Below, piece after piece: positions 7,783 to 15,139 of a DNA stretch of 17,333 bases (positions are counted from its first letter, which is position 1; each line of letters opens with the position of its first letter). Source of the DNA: Entrophospora sp. SA101 (Eukaryota; Glomeromycota; Glomeromycetes; Entrophosporales; Entrophosporaceae); the NCBI GenBank assembly GCA_958430865.1, contig CAUDNR010000348.1, forward strand, positions 13,229 through 30,561. The letters run 5' to 3'. A program made the translations under genes and the position numbers. The notes below the pieces were generated by a model, which was not told the DNA's origin, did not search any database, and was given only the letters and a program-made list of their open reading frames with translations.

Positions 7783-10062
7783 ATGAGTTTCAATTTCGAC
7801 CCCGCCTATTTAGCATTGCTGAAAAGTAATCAGGAGTTGAGGAAGGAACTTAATGCAGAGGTAAGTATAAATTGTCAGAACGAAAAAAAAATCTGCACTC
7901 TCATAAAAGAACTAGAACAATGCAGTAGGTCCATTTCATTTCAGGATACCACAATCATAGCCCACGAAAAGGAGATACAGGAACTCAAATTCCAAGTATC
8001 CGATTTGCAAAAACGTCTCAGACTAGCTCTAAAGGATGCTGATAAAAAAGAGGGTTACATTCATGATCTAGAGCAACAGTTATCTACATTCGAAGAGGAA
8101 GTGATTGTGTTAAAAAAGAAAATTCAGGAACTTACCTTCCAGAAGTATAATAAATCTGTAGAAATCAAAGATTCGCTTAATATAGTTAAGATGTCTCAGC
8201 CGATTCAACCAGATCCAATTCAACCACCTAGCCCCAATGAACTTAACAACCTTCTCGATACACTTCTGGATGAAAATATACATATTGATGGTTATATTCG
8301 AAATCCCCACACTTCGGCTTGGAATCAGAGGGATATTCTAAACAAGATTATTACAGTTAATGATTCTGCACTTCGACTAAAAGAAATTGCTGACTGGGAA
8401 AATAATGAAGCACAAACCCAGTATCAGCAATATGGTCAGATGATTGCGGGGTTGAATAATCAAGCAACTCAACTTCAAGCCCAAATTCAGGGAGATGCGC
8501 AAATTATTATACAATTACAGGCTCGGTTGGATACTGCAAATAATAATTTCGATCTTCTTAATCATGCCCATAATTTCCAGACGGGACAATTGCAAACATG
8601 TCAAGCTGAATTACAAAATTGGCGTAGGAAGCATGTAAAAAGGAAGGGTAAGCATGTCAAGCAAAAGGCGAAGCATAAAAAATGGGAAAATAAGGAAAAA
8701 GATTCAAGGCAAATAATTTTAAATTTAAATCAGCAAATTTTAGCGCTTCAGAATAACCTGCAAAATATGACAGCTATAGGTGACTTAACTGGTATTACAC
8801 CTTTACTCGCAAATGTTGAATTCTATGATGGACAGGTTCAGCCCGATGAATGGTATAATAAAATTCATGCAATACTAGCTATTCCTGCGATAACTAATCT
8901 CAATGATGCCAATAAAGTAGCTATTTTAAAAGGTAGACTTGGCCGAAAATATGCAGATGTACCTGATCAACATGCTGGAAATAATATTGATACTCCAGCT
9001 CGCTTTATTGCATGGTTGCGTCATAAATATCAGACAGAAACGATTGGGACACAGCAAGTTGCTCTCCAGAGATTAGCTTATGAAAAATTTTTACCTAATG
9101 ATACACCGGAAACATATGAGACGAGAATACGCCCCCTATTATTGGGTGTTGCTAACAACGATGCGAATGCCTTGTCATTTATTATGGATCATTTACCAAA
9201 TGAACTTTTCACCAGGATGGAACGTGCAAATCCCACGGAAATTAATGCATTCTTTACTCATCTCAAAAATTTGTGGCTTAAACGTAGGCCTTCTTCATTT
9301 AATTACGGAAGTGCGAATAATATGAATGGGATGGTGTCTCAGGTACCCCAACAAATCGTACAACAACCCGCATTCCAACCACCTCAGCAAATCGTTCAAC
9401 AACCTGTATTCCAACCACCTCAGCAAATCGTTCAACAGCCAGTATTCCAACCGCCTCAGCAAATCGTTCAACAACCCCAGCAAACCATTCACCCACCCCA
9501 GCAAATTGTACAACAACCGAAATCTCAACCATTTCAACGAATTACAAATCCTCCAGTATATGAATATCAAAATTTCCGTCCCAAAACTGAGAAAGCCAAG
9601 TACTATGAGGAACTGAAAAACTATGCAGAAATGGGTCTTGAGGCTGAGGATAATAGAGTGTTTGAGCCGATGGAAATTGATTACGCAATAGTCAATATTG
9701 CTAATAAATTAGATCAACTTGAAGGATTGCCCAGCTCCCCGAATTCATCAATAAATCTGGCTAGAGGTCCTAGAGTAAGTACTAAGCCGATCCAGCGCAA
9801 ATGTGAGATTTGTAAAAAGCTAGGTCATACTTATCGCAGTTGTCCCATAATTAAGAATATGATGGATAATAATTCTAGAAAAAGAACTGGTCGTGTTAAT
9901 TTTGCCGATGGGTTCTCACAAGATCAATTTGATAATAGCTGTGATACGGAAGAAACCCCAAACGAATCTGCTATTTCCGATCAAGAAGATGATGGTGAAT
10001 TTGATGATAACGCACTTAATGAAGAATCAAATGTTAATGTATCCAGAATTAAAAAAAAATAG
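7783..10062 (+). CDS. Gag-like protein: coiled coils, capsid-like region, Q/P repeat, CCHC knuckle
   Basis: This is an ORF of 759 residues. Residues about 15-125 are heptad-like (LKKKIQELTF and similar), followed by a proline-rich linker (IQPDPIQPPSP). A second coiled coil, rich in Q and N, spans about 205-330 and includes a Lys-rich block (RRKHVKRKGKHVKQKAKHKK). Residues about 335-505 look like a retrotransposon Gag/capsid domain (VEFYDGQVQPDEWYNKI, LKGRLGRKYADV, FIMDHLPNELF). Residues 523-584 form a Q/P tandem repeat. A CX2CX4HX4C zinc knuckle follows (C674, C677, H682, C687), then an acidic tail. The ORF stops at TAG directly after an A9 run (10051-10059). The -1 frame then continues into a protease-like domain, a retroviral gag-pro layout. 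The likely role is a structural, nucleic-acid-binding capsid protein. I recall this Gag type as multi-copy in Rhizophagus. No reverse transcriptase follows. Confidence 0.85.
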   Translation: MSFNFDPAYLALLKSNQELRKELNAEVSINCQNEKKICTLIKELEQCSRSISFQDTTIIAHEKEIQELKFQVSDLQKRLRLALKDADKKEGYIHDLEQQLSTFEEEVIVLKKKIQELTFQKYNKSVEIKDSLNIVKMSQPIQPDPIQPPSPNELNNLLDTLLDENIHIDGYIRNPHTSAWNQRDILNKIITVNDSALRLKEIADWENNEAQTQYQQYGQMIAGLNNQATQLQAQIQGDAQIIIQLQARLDTANNNFDLLNHAHNFQTGQLQTCQAELQNWRRKHVKRKGKHVKQKAKHKKWENKEKDSRQIILNLNQQILALQNNLQNMTAIGDLTGITPLLANVEFYDGQVQPDEWYNKIHAILAIPAITNLNDANKVAILKGRLGRKYADVPDQHAGNNIDTPARFIAWLRHKYQTETIGTQQVALQRLAYEKFLPNDTPETYETRIRPLLLGVANNDANALSFIMDHLPNELFTRMERANPTEINAFFTHLKNLWLKRRPSSFNYGSANNMNGMVSQVPQQIVQQPAFQPPQQIVQQPVFQPPQQIVQQPVFQPPQQIVQQPQQTIHPPQQIVQQPKSQPFQRITNPPVYEYQNFRPKTEKAKYYEELKNYAEMGLEAEDNRVFEPMEIDYAIVNIANKLDQLEGLPSSPNSSINLARGPRVSTKPIQRKCEICKKLGHTYRSCPIIKNMMDNNSRKRTGRVNFADGFSQDQFDNSCDTEETPNESAISDQEDDGEFDDNALNEESNVNVSRIKKK
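9349..9534 (+). repeat. 36-bp in-frame tandem repeat encoding Q/P-rich 12-mers
   Basis: Units of 36 bases (9349, 9385, 9421) encode QQIVQQPxFQPP. They are followed by two shortened units (9457-9477, QQIVQQP; 9478-9498, QQTIHPP) and a last diverged unit (9499-9534). Copies 2 and 3 are nearly identical, so expansion is recent. It forms a flexible linker between the capsid-like region and the zinc knuckle. Confidence 0.9.
10051..10059 (+). promoter_or_regulatory. A9 slippery run at the Gag/protease frame change
   Basis: The A9 run reads AAA AAA AAA TAG in the Gag frame and contains the heptamer A AAA AAA. The -1 frame is closed by TAA at 10050-10052 and open from 10053, so the two frames overlap only over this run and the TAG. 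It is a site for -1 ribosomal or transcriptional slippage, or the scar of an A10 to A9 deletion. Confidence 0.55.
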
Positions 10063-10853
10063 ATCGACCTAGAGTACTCATTAAGAAGACATCCAATGAA
10101 CAATCCCGATCCAAAGGCAAGAAAGATGTATATTCTTCAGAGGGTAAGGAGATTCAAGTTTCTCCTCAAGGATCACAAAATCCCACTTCGACTTTACTAG
10201 AGAGACGAATACGTGAAATAATTCAAAGTGAGCTTGTAAATTCCACTTTATTAGAGGAGGCTATAAGTAAAATCTTACGAAATTTTCAGAAATCTAGTAC
10301 CGCAAATGATATTTCCCAACAAAGCGAAGATACCGAGGATGAAGAAGTTATCGAAGATATGGAAATTAACTTTGTCCAGGATAAAGATGTGATAGATATT
10401 GCGACTGTGCGGGGTAAAATAAAACGTTTAGTACTCTCGGCAATTTTAGTCGATTCTTGCTCAAATACTTTACTTATGTCTAGGGACATTGCTGAGCGCT
10501 TGGGTTTAAAAATTGATAAAAGTACGACGTTTTATTTCAAGGGGGCGGCCACTGTCCTAACCAAATCTATTGGAATGGTTTATAACGTACCATTAACCCT
10601 AGCTCCTGGCTGTGTATTTTATTTAGATTTCGTAGTTATTGATTACCCAAAGACTATGCTGTTATTGAGCAACCCCTTCCTTAAAAAACATGATTGTGCG
10701 ATGGATTGGGCTAAATCCGAAATGAAGCTTCATTGCAATGGAAAAGATTTCATCATCCCAGTTACTATGCATAGAGTTGAAAATAAGATTGAGGTACATC
10801 ACGTTAATGCAATTTCCGAAGAGCCAGATGCAGAGTTAAAAAAAAACACGTAA
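10053..10853 (+). CDS. Retropepsin-like aspartic protease domain, -1 frame relative to Gag
   Basis: The frame is open from the A9 run to TAA at 10851-10853 (266 codons). An ATG at 10359 would give 164 residues alone, but the upstream 300 bases are also coding-like and continue from Gag, so I prefer a Gag-Pro fusion. The first ~100 residues are a Ser/Glu/Lys-rich linker with a helix (LLERRIREIIQSELVNS). The protease-like part follows ATVRGKIKRLVL: the catalytic strand ILVDSCSNTLLMS, a flap-like GAATVLTKSIG, then FYLDFVVIDYPKTMLLLSNPFLKKHDCAMDW, matching the second hydrophobic strand and ILG-type element of retropepsin-fold proteases (the stretch is split here as seen at 10617-10707). The catalytic triplet is D-S-C instead of D-S/T-G. 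Gly to Cys may abolish activity. The product would cut the Gag polyprotein. Confidence 0.7.
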   Translation, partial: KKIDRPRVLIKKTSNEQSRSKGKKDVYSSEGKEIQVSPQGSQNPTSTLLERRIREIIQSELVNSTLLEEAISKILRNFQKSSTANDISQQSEDTEDEEVIEDMEINFVQDKDVIDIATVRGKIKRLVLSAILVDSCSNTLLMSRDIAERLGLKIDKSTTFYFKGAATVLTKSIGMVYNVPLTLAPGCVFYLDFVVIDYPKTMLLLSNPFLKKHDCAMDWAKSEMKLHCNGKDFIIPVTMHRVENKIEVHHVNAISEEPDAELKKNT

Positions 10854-11029
10854 ATTGTGAAAGGTGTGAATATTTAGAAATAAAGTTGTATAATGCTATC
10901 AAGTCAAAAGCGGAAATTAAAAAGTTTTCTGAGAAATTGCAATTATGCTATGAGAATATACGAAATGCTGAGTTTTCACCTGATCTACTTGACAATGGTA
11001 TAAATGAAGATGAATTAATTAGAAAATAA
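10808..11029 (+). CDS. Third-frame C-terminal extension after a second A9 run
   Basis: After the protease domain an A9 run (10838-10846) is followed in the -1 frame by an open stretch to TAA at 11027-11029. From the A9 run it adds about 62 residues, starting HVNCERCEYLEIKLYNA and ending EDELIRK, with a CX2C pair and a helix-rich, charged composition. The frame is open from 10808, so the overlap with the protease frame is 10808-10853. A shift at the A9 run gives a smooth junction (ELKKK then HVNC). The final 15 bases overlap the 3' end of the convergent HTH-like gene. It is either part of a Gag-Pro polyprotein or out of frame through a one-base loss. Confidence 0.45.
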   Translation, partial: CNFRRARCRVKKKHVNCERCEYLEIKLYNAIKSKAEIKKFSEKLQLCYENIRNAEFSPDLLDNGINEDELIRK

Positions 11030-11533
11030 ACGAGCCATATTTGCTTTATGTTTTTTATCGTCTTCGTTTTCTTGCTTGTAGTATGCATCTAATTCTTCCC
11101 GGCTTATTTTTTTTGATTCACTTTGTGAGGACCGTGCCAACTTAACTGATGAATTACCAGCAATAACGAGTGTATCCATAGTTTTAGATTTAGCCGTGCT
11201 AGCTTTGCTATTTTCTTTGGATTCTTTTTTATTTTTTATTGTTGTTGCTATAATTGGAATTTCCTTGGTTTGTAATGAATCAGATATTTGTCGACTACTA
11301 TCATCTCCATCTGGATTTGGCGGAAAATCATTCCAATTATTGAGACTTTGTTGGAGTCGTTCACTATGCTCCCATATTTCATATACACGACGGGCACCAA
11401 TATGAAATTTTTTCGACATCCTAGCTGATGCATTTGGTATTTTTCCTCTTGATTCTCTAATCTCATTAATATCAGCTTCTGATAATTTGGTTGCATTAGA
11501 CCGATAAAATTTTTGATGGATGTGGGTTACCAT
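11015..11533 (-). CDS. Helix-turn-helix-like DNA-binding protein
   Basis: This is an intact 172-residue ORF with ATG at 11533-11531. Residues about 16-58 (KLSEADINEIRESRGKIP, then ARMSKKFHIGARRVYEIW) have the look of a small HTH: a helix, a short loop, then a recognition-type helix with Arg-Arg-Val-Tyr. I recall similar HTH-like small proteins in Rhizophagus mobile regions. The middle is Ser/Asn/Asp-rich and probably disordered. The C-terminal part is charged (ISREELDAYYKQENEDDKKHK). The gene converges on the Gag-Pro tail with a 15-base overlap. It may be a regulator of the element or a DNA-binding structural protein, which is an inference only. Its upstream flank is the TATTGAT repeat array. 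Confidence 0.65.
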   Translation of the reverse strand: MVTHIHQKFYRSNATKLSEADINEIRESRGKIPNASARMSKKFHIGARRVYEIWEHSERLQQSLNNWNDFPPNPDGDDSSRQISDSLQTKEIPIIATTIKNKKESKENSKASTAKSKTMDTLVIAGNSSVKLARSSQSESKKISREELDAYYKQENEDDKKHKANMARLFSN

Positions 11534-11558
11534 TTTTTTTGGAATTTGATATATTTAA

Positions 11559-11895
11559 CTAGAAAAAAATACTGATATCTATTGATATTTTTTCAGAACT
11601 TATTGATACGTATTGATACGTATTGATGTCTATTGATATGCATTGATGTAATCTCAATACCTATTGATGTTTATTGGTACGTATCGATTTACTAAATATT
11701 AATGTCTATTGATATGCATTGATGTAATCTCAATACCTATTGATGTTTATTGGTACGTATCGATTTACTAAATATTAATGTCTATTGATATGTACCGATT
11801 TTCTCAAATAACAATATCTATCAATACGTATTGCTAATAATAATAATATCTATTGGTATAAATCATTGTAACTAATATTGATTGAGAGGTATTAG
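11559..11895. repeat. 10-bp-periodic TATTGATNNN array
   Basis: TATTGAT-like heptamers recur at starts 11580, 11601, 11611, 11621, 11631, 11641 (CATTGAT), 11662, 11672 (TATTGGT) and 11682 (TATCGAT), and on through the 76-bp duplication into 11895. The spacing is close to 10 bases, one helical turn. Two copies of TATTGATACG are adjacent at 11601-11620, making ATACGTAT palindromes at the joints. The array lies directly upstream of the HTH-like gene. Confidence 0.85.
11626..11795. repeat. 76-bp tandem duplication within the array
   Basis: The segment starting ATGTCTATTGATATG at 11626 recurs at 11702 and, partly, at 11778. Copies 1 and 2 appear identical over 76 bases by eye. Copy 3 diverges after about 17 bases. 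This is a recent higher-order duplication of the 10-bp motif. Confidence 0.9.
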
Positions 11896-11949
11896 TCGGA
11901 ACATTTTCAGCGAAAGATTTTTTTTTGCTAAACATAGATGAACAATGTA

Positions 11950-12331
11950 CAGTCCCTTGAAAAAAGTATCGCTTCACCTGATGATCGACGAAAATAATTG
12001 GATAACTTCTGTGATATAAAAAGTCATGATTTTACTAACCAAGTCGATGTTGTGTAATAACAAAAAAATCATTTTCATAATGATTTCTATAACATATTCA
12101 AGTTTCACAACATAAAATTAATTATTGGTAATTTTATGATCTTTAAAAGACAAAAAAAAAATTTCCGGAAATTTTCAAAAAAACTTGAGATTAGAGCCAA
12201 CTTTAGATGACATGTTTTAACACATTTTGAGAGCTTAGTAAATGTTGTTTCTTTTATCTTCAAATGTATACTTATGAAATCTCACAATTAATTGTCGGAT
12301 ATTGGTCAAGTATCGAACTGAAACGTAAAAA
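11950..12331 (+). repeat. Left terminal inverted repeat, 382 bp
   Basis: It matches 13607-13988 in reverse complement with no mismatch that I can see, including homopolymer lengths. The word AAGTATCG occurs near the outer end (11964-11971) and again near the inner end (12308-12315), the IR/DR layout of some Tc1 elements. It also holds the palindrome AATTTCCGGAAATT. Confidence 0.9.
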
Positions 12332-12437
12332 TAATTTTTATGAAGTTTACTAGCTATTTGCACAATATTTTACATATTAACTTGTAATAAAATATACACT
12401 AAAAGAATCAAAAAAAGATAGAGAATTTGGTTATTTA

Positions 12438-13493
12438 TTAGTATTTTGTCGGGTTTCCTTTAGAATTAATTACAGCTGCAACTCTTCTTGGCATAGAATT
12501 AACTAAATTTTGTAAAAAATTACGGTCAAGCTTCTCCCACTCTTCATTTAAATAAATAGATAATCCTTCAATATTTTTTGGATGTGGTTTTCGATTATGA
12601 ACTGCCTTTTCTAAATAATCCCAAACATGTTCAATTGGGTTGAGATCAGGACTCTGGGCAGGCCAAGGAAGAGAAGAAATTAAATTATCTTCTTTCCATT
12701 TAAGCACCGCCTTTGCAGTATGAACCGGTGCATTATCATCTTGAAATATATTTAAATCAGTTCCTAATTCGTTCATAAAAGGTAATAAATAATTTTCTAA
12801 AAGCTCTTGATATTTTTTACCAGTTATTTTACCTTCTAATATTACCAAGGGTCCTGGTTGATTGTTCACAAAACAACCCCACACCATTATTCCTCCCCCA
12901 CCATGTTTAAAAGTAGGAATAAGACAGTCAACATCATACTTTTCTTTTGGAACTCTCCAAACTCTCTGCCGTCCATCAGAATGATGCAAGTTGAATTTTG
13001 ATTCATCACTCCAAATAATATTACTCCAGTCATCAACGTTCCAATTTTTTCTTTCTCTGCACCAACTAAATCGTTTTTTTCGATTAACTTCAGAAACAAA
13101 AGGTTTCCTCAATGCAGCTCGACTATAATATCCTTCTTCATGGAGATAGTTACGAATTGTTCGATCACAAATAGGATTGTCTGTGGTTTCATTTAATATG
13201 TTAGTTATCTCTCTAGCAGGAGTAAAACGATTTTTTATAACAATTCTTTTTAAAGTCCTAGAGTCTCGATCTGTTAAACTTTTTGGTCTTCCACTTCTAG
13301 ATAAAACGGTAATTTGACCTTTTTCACGATATGCTTTTATTGCACGCTGTACTTGTGTTTGAGTACGACCAACAGCATTTGCTATTTCTCGAGTTGTTTG
13401 ACCAGCTTCCCAACGACCAATTATTCTTCCTCTTTCAAAGTCAGTTAATTGAGTGTTTTCAGTATTTTGTGTATTTATTTCTGTAAGAGTCAT
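12438..13493 (-). CDS. Tc1-type transposase, intact, 351 residues
   Basis: This is a cut-and-paste transposase that binds the element ends and inserts at TA. The N-terminal paired-like region has a first HTH (about residues 17-60: TDFERGRIIGRWEAG, VGRTQTQVQRAI), a GRPK hook (68-71), and a second HTH (about 75-125). The catalytic core has D163 (WSDESKF), D253 (FQDDNAPVHTA) and E288 (SPDLNPIEHVW). There are exactly 34 residues between the last two, so DD34E. HGGGGIMVWGCF (197-208) is the conserved Gly-rich strand of Tc1 enzymes. The length is normal for the family and there is no stop or frameshift. The start at 13493 gives a full N-terminus; the ORF ends in TAA. Confidence 0.97.
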   Translation of the reverse strand: MTLTEINTQNTENTQLTDFERGRIIGRWEAGQTTREIANAVGRTQTQVQRAIKAYREKGQITVLSRSGRPKSLTDRDSRTLKRIVIKNRFTPAREITNILNETTDNPICDRTIRNYLHEEGYYSRAALRKPFVSEVNRKKRFSWCRERKNWNVDDWSNIIWSDESKFNLHHSDGRQRVWRVPKEKYDVDCLIPTFKHGGGGIMVWGCFVNNQPGPLVILEGKITGKKYQELLENYLLPFMNELGTDLNIFQDDNAPVHTAKAVLKWKEDNLISSLPWPAQSPDLNPIEHVWDYLEKAVHNRKPHPKNIEGLSIYLNEEWEKLDRNFLQNLVNSMPRRVAAVINSKGNPTKY

Positions 13494-13606
13494 TGTGTTG
13501 TTGATTAAAAATAAGTTAAAAAACGTAACAGTTTTAGTTAAAAACGAATAGCAATATTTGCAGAAAAAAAAATTTTTAAATGTAACACATTTATTTTTTT
13601 TAGTCG

Positions 13607-13988
13607 TTTTTACGTTTCAGTTCGATACTTGACCAATATCCGACAATTAATTGTGAGATTTCATAAGTATACATTTGAAGATAAAAGAAACAACATTTAC
13701 TAAGCTCTCAAAATGTGTTAAAACATGTCATCTAAAGTTGGCTCTAATCTCAAGTTTTTTTGAAAATTTCCGGAAATTTTTTTTTTGTCTTTTAAAGATC
13801 ATAAAATTACCAATAATTAATTTTATGTTGTGAAACTTGAATATGTTATAGAAATCATTATGAAAATGATTTTTTTGTTATTACACAACATCGACTTGGT
13901 TAGTAAAATCATGACTTTTTATATCACAGAAGTTATCCAATTATTTTCGTCGATCATCAGGTGAAGCGATACTTTTTTCAAGGGACTG
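13607..13988 (-). repeat. Right terminal inverted repeat, 382 bp
   Basis: This is the reverse complement of the left repeat at 11950-12331, and it carries the transposase 5' side. TIRs this long are more like long-TIR or IR/DR Tc1 subfamilies than the ~50-bp ends of Tc1 itself. Confidence 0.9.
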
Positions 13989-13990
13989 TA

Positions 13991-14050
13991 TGTATAGTAC
14001 ACATAGTACATAAAGTATGTATAGTACACATAGTACATAAAGTATGTATA
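13991..14050. repeat. 27-bp tandem repeat beside the transposon
   Basis: The unit TGTATAGTACACATAGTACA plus TAAAGTA occurs twice in exact tandem (13991-14017, 14018-14044), with a partial third copy from 14045. It starts right at the right-hand TA of the transposon. It is rich in TA, so it offers many Tc1 targets. Confidence 0.9.
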
Positions 14051-14115
14051 CTACATTTTCTTGCACGATTTATCTGTATTTTTTTATTATATATATTTAT
14101 TGCTAATGTACATAG

Positions 14116-15039
14116 ATGGGAGAACGAAGCCTTGAGAAAGAAATGCATCGTATCCTACAATCCTCTTCTAAATTGCGTGAATATAATAGTATGTTGCGGG
14201 ATAAATACATAAAGCAGGAGGGGAATTTTGATCAAGAAAGAAAGAAGTGGAGTAAAAAACTAGGAGGGGTTGTTGTCGAGAATCAAAACCTGCAGTTTGA
14301 AAATGCTAGTAAAGCTATTTCTCTTGCGGAATCCGAGGCTAAGTATGATATAAAATTAAAGGAGATTAAATTGCTTCGGGATGAGATGAAATTATTGAAA
14401 GGTAAGTTAGATTTATCTCAGAAGGACTCATCAAAGAAAGGGTCTGAAATCGAGTCTCTCAAGTCTAAAATAGTTGAATTAGCCTTGCAAATTAGTGAAT
14501 TGGAGCGTCTGAAACCTGAGGATATATCAAAATCTATAATTGGTGGAGATGTCGAGGGGCAGAGCCTCATTGTTCCCACAATAAAAAATACGCAGAGCGA
14601 GGAACAAAGTTCCATAACCAAGTTTGATGATATATCTGCAGTTATTGAACCTAGCAAAAATCTAAGTAAGTATTTTATACGCGGAAAAAGTATGAATCAA
14701 GCTGAAAAAAATGATACAGAGATTAACCCCAAGATAAGTGACTCATGAAGTGAGAATGCTAGCGCATCTGAAACTAGCATTAGCGAAATTAACAAAGATA
14801 ATATGCTAGTTTCATCGATAAACCCGGATATACACCCAATTATATCTGAAAATATGACTCCGCACCTTGCTCAACGGGAAAATAATATGTCCTCATTAAT
14901 TGAATCGAATTCTCAGATTCCGCTATCAGCATATATATTCCTTGTCCTATTAATTATTGCGGTTATGTGGTTCGTGAGACGTACATGGGGGTTTGATAGG
15001 AAAAATGAGCGGTTGCGGGATATGTGGGCTAGGTATTAG
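14116..15039 (+). CDS. Tail-anchored coiled-coil protein split by an in-frame TGA
   Basis: The ATG at 14116 opens 210 codons to TGA at 14746-14748. The same frame then continues without a further stop to TAG at 15037-15039, 308 codons in total. Residues about 5-135 are a long heptad-like coiled coil (LLKGKLDLSQKD, IESLKSKIVELALQISELERL). A Ser/Glu/Asn-rich linker follows. After the TGA, residues about 270-287 (LSAYIFLVLLIIAVMWFV) are a clear membrane segment, followed by a short basic tail, VRRTWGFDRKNERLR. The whole protein would be a C-terminally anchored coiled-coil protein. With the TGA read as stop it is soluble. The continuity of the frame and the classic tail-anchor favour one gene. 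The PolB gene converges on it about 100 bases downstream. I do not recognise the family. Confidence 0.65.
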
Positions 15040-15139
15040 GAATTATCTATTTAAACTTGGATATTATTTATGTACGAAAAAATATATATAATATTGCATA
15101 AGTATCTTATTAGGGTGTCGCAATTCTAACCAAGAATAC

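Larger units (their letters stand above)
11948..13990. mobile_element. Complete Tc1-type (DD34E) DNA transposon with TA target duplication
   Basis: The element spans 11950-13988 (2,039 bp), begins CAGTCCCTTG and ends with the reverse complement. It is flanked by TA at 11948-11949 and 13989-13990, the standard Tc1/mariner target duplication. The inverted repeats are 382 bp each and look identical. A single intact transposase ORF lies on the minus strand. Identical ends and an intact ORF show a recent, possibly still active copy. Removing it would join the TATTGAT array flank to the 27-bp repeat. Confidence 0.95.

Noticed and set aside
9295..9616. Leu/Arg/Trp-rich antisense and Ser/Asn-rich shifted frames over the Q/P repeat
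   Set aside because: They are shadows produced by the 36-bp repeat in the Gag-like ORF.
4951..14748. Whole-window TGA=Trp genetic code
   Set aside because: There are only three in-frame TGAs in more than 9 kb of coding sequence, and Trp is TGG throughout; reassignment would give many more.
6371..15062. Shared TTAAACTTGGA at about 6373 and 15052 as element ends
   Set aside because: Eleven matching bases in an AT-rich 17-kb window, in the same orientation, with no flanking structure. Probably chance.
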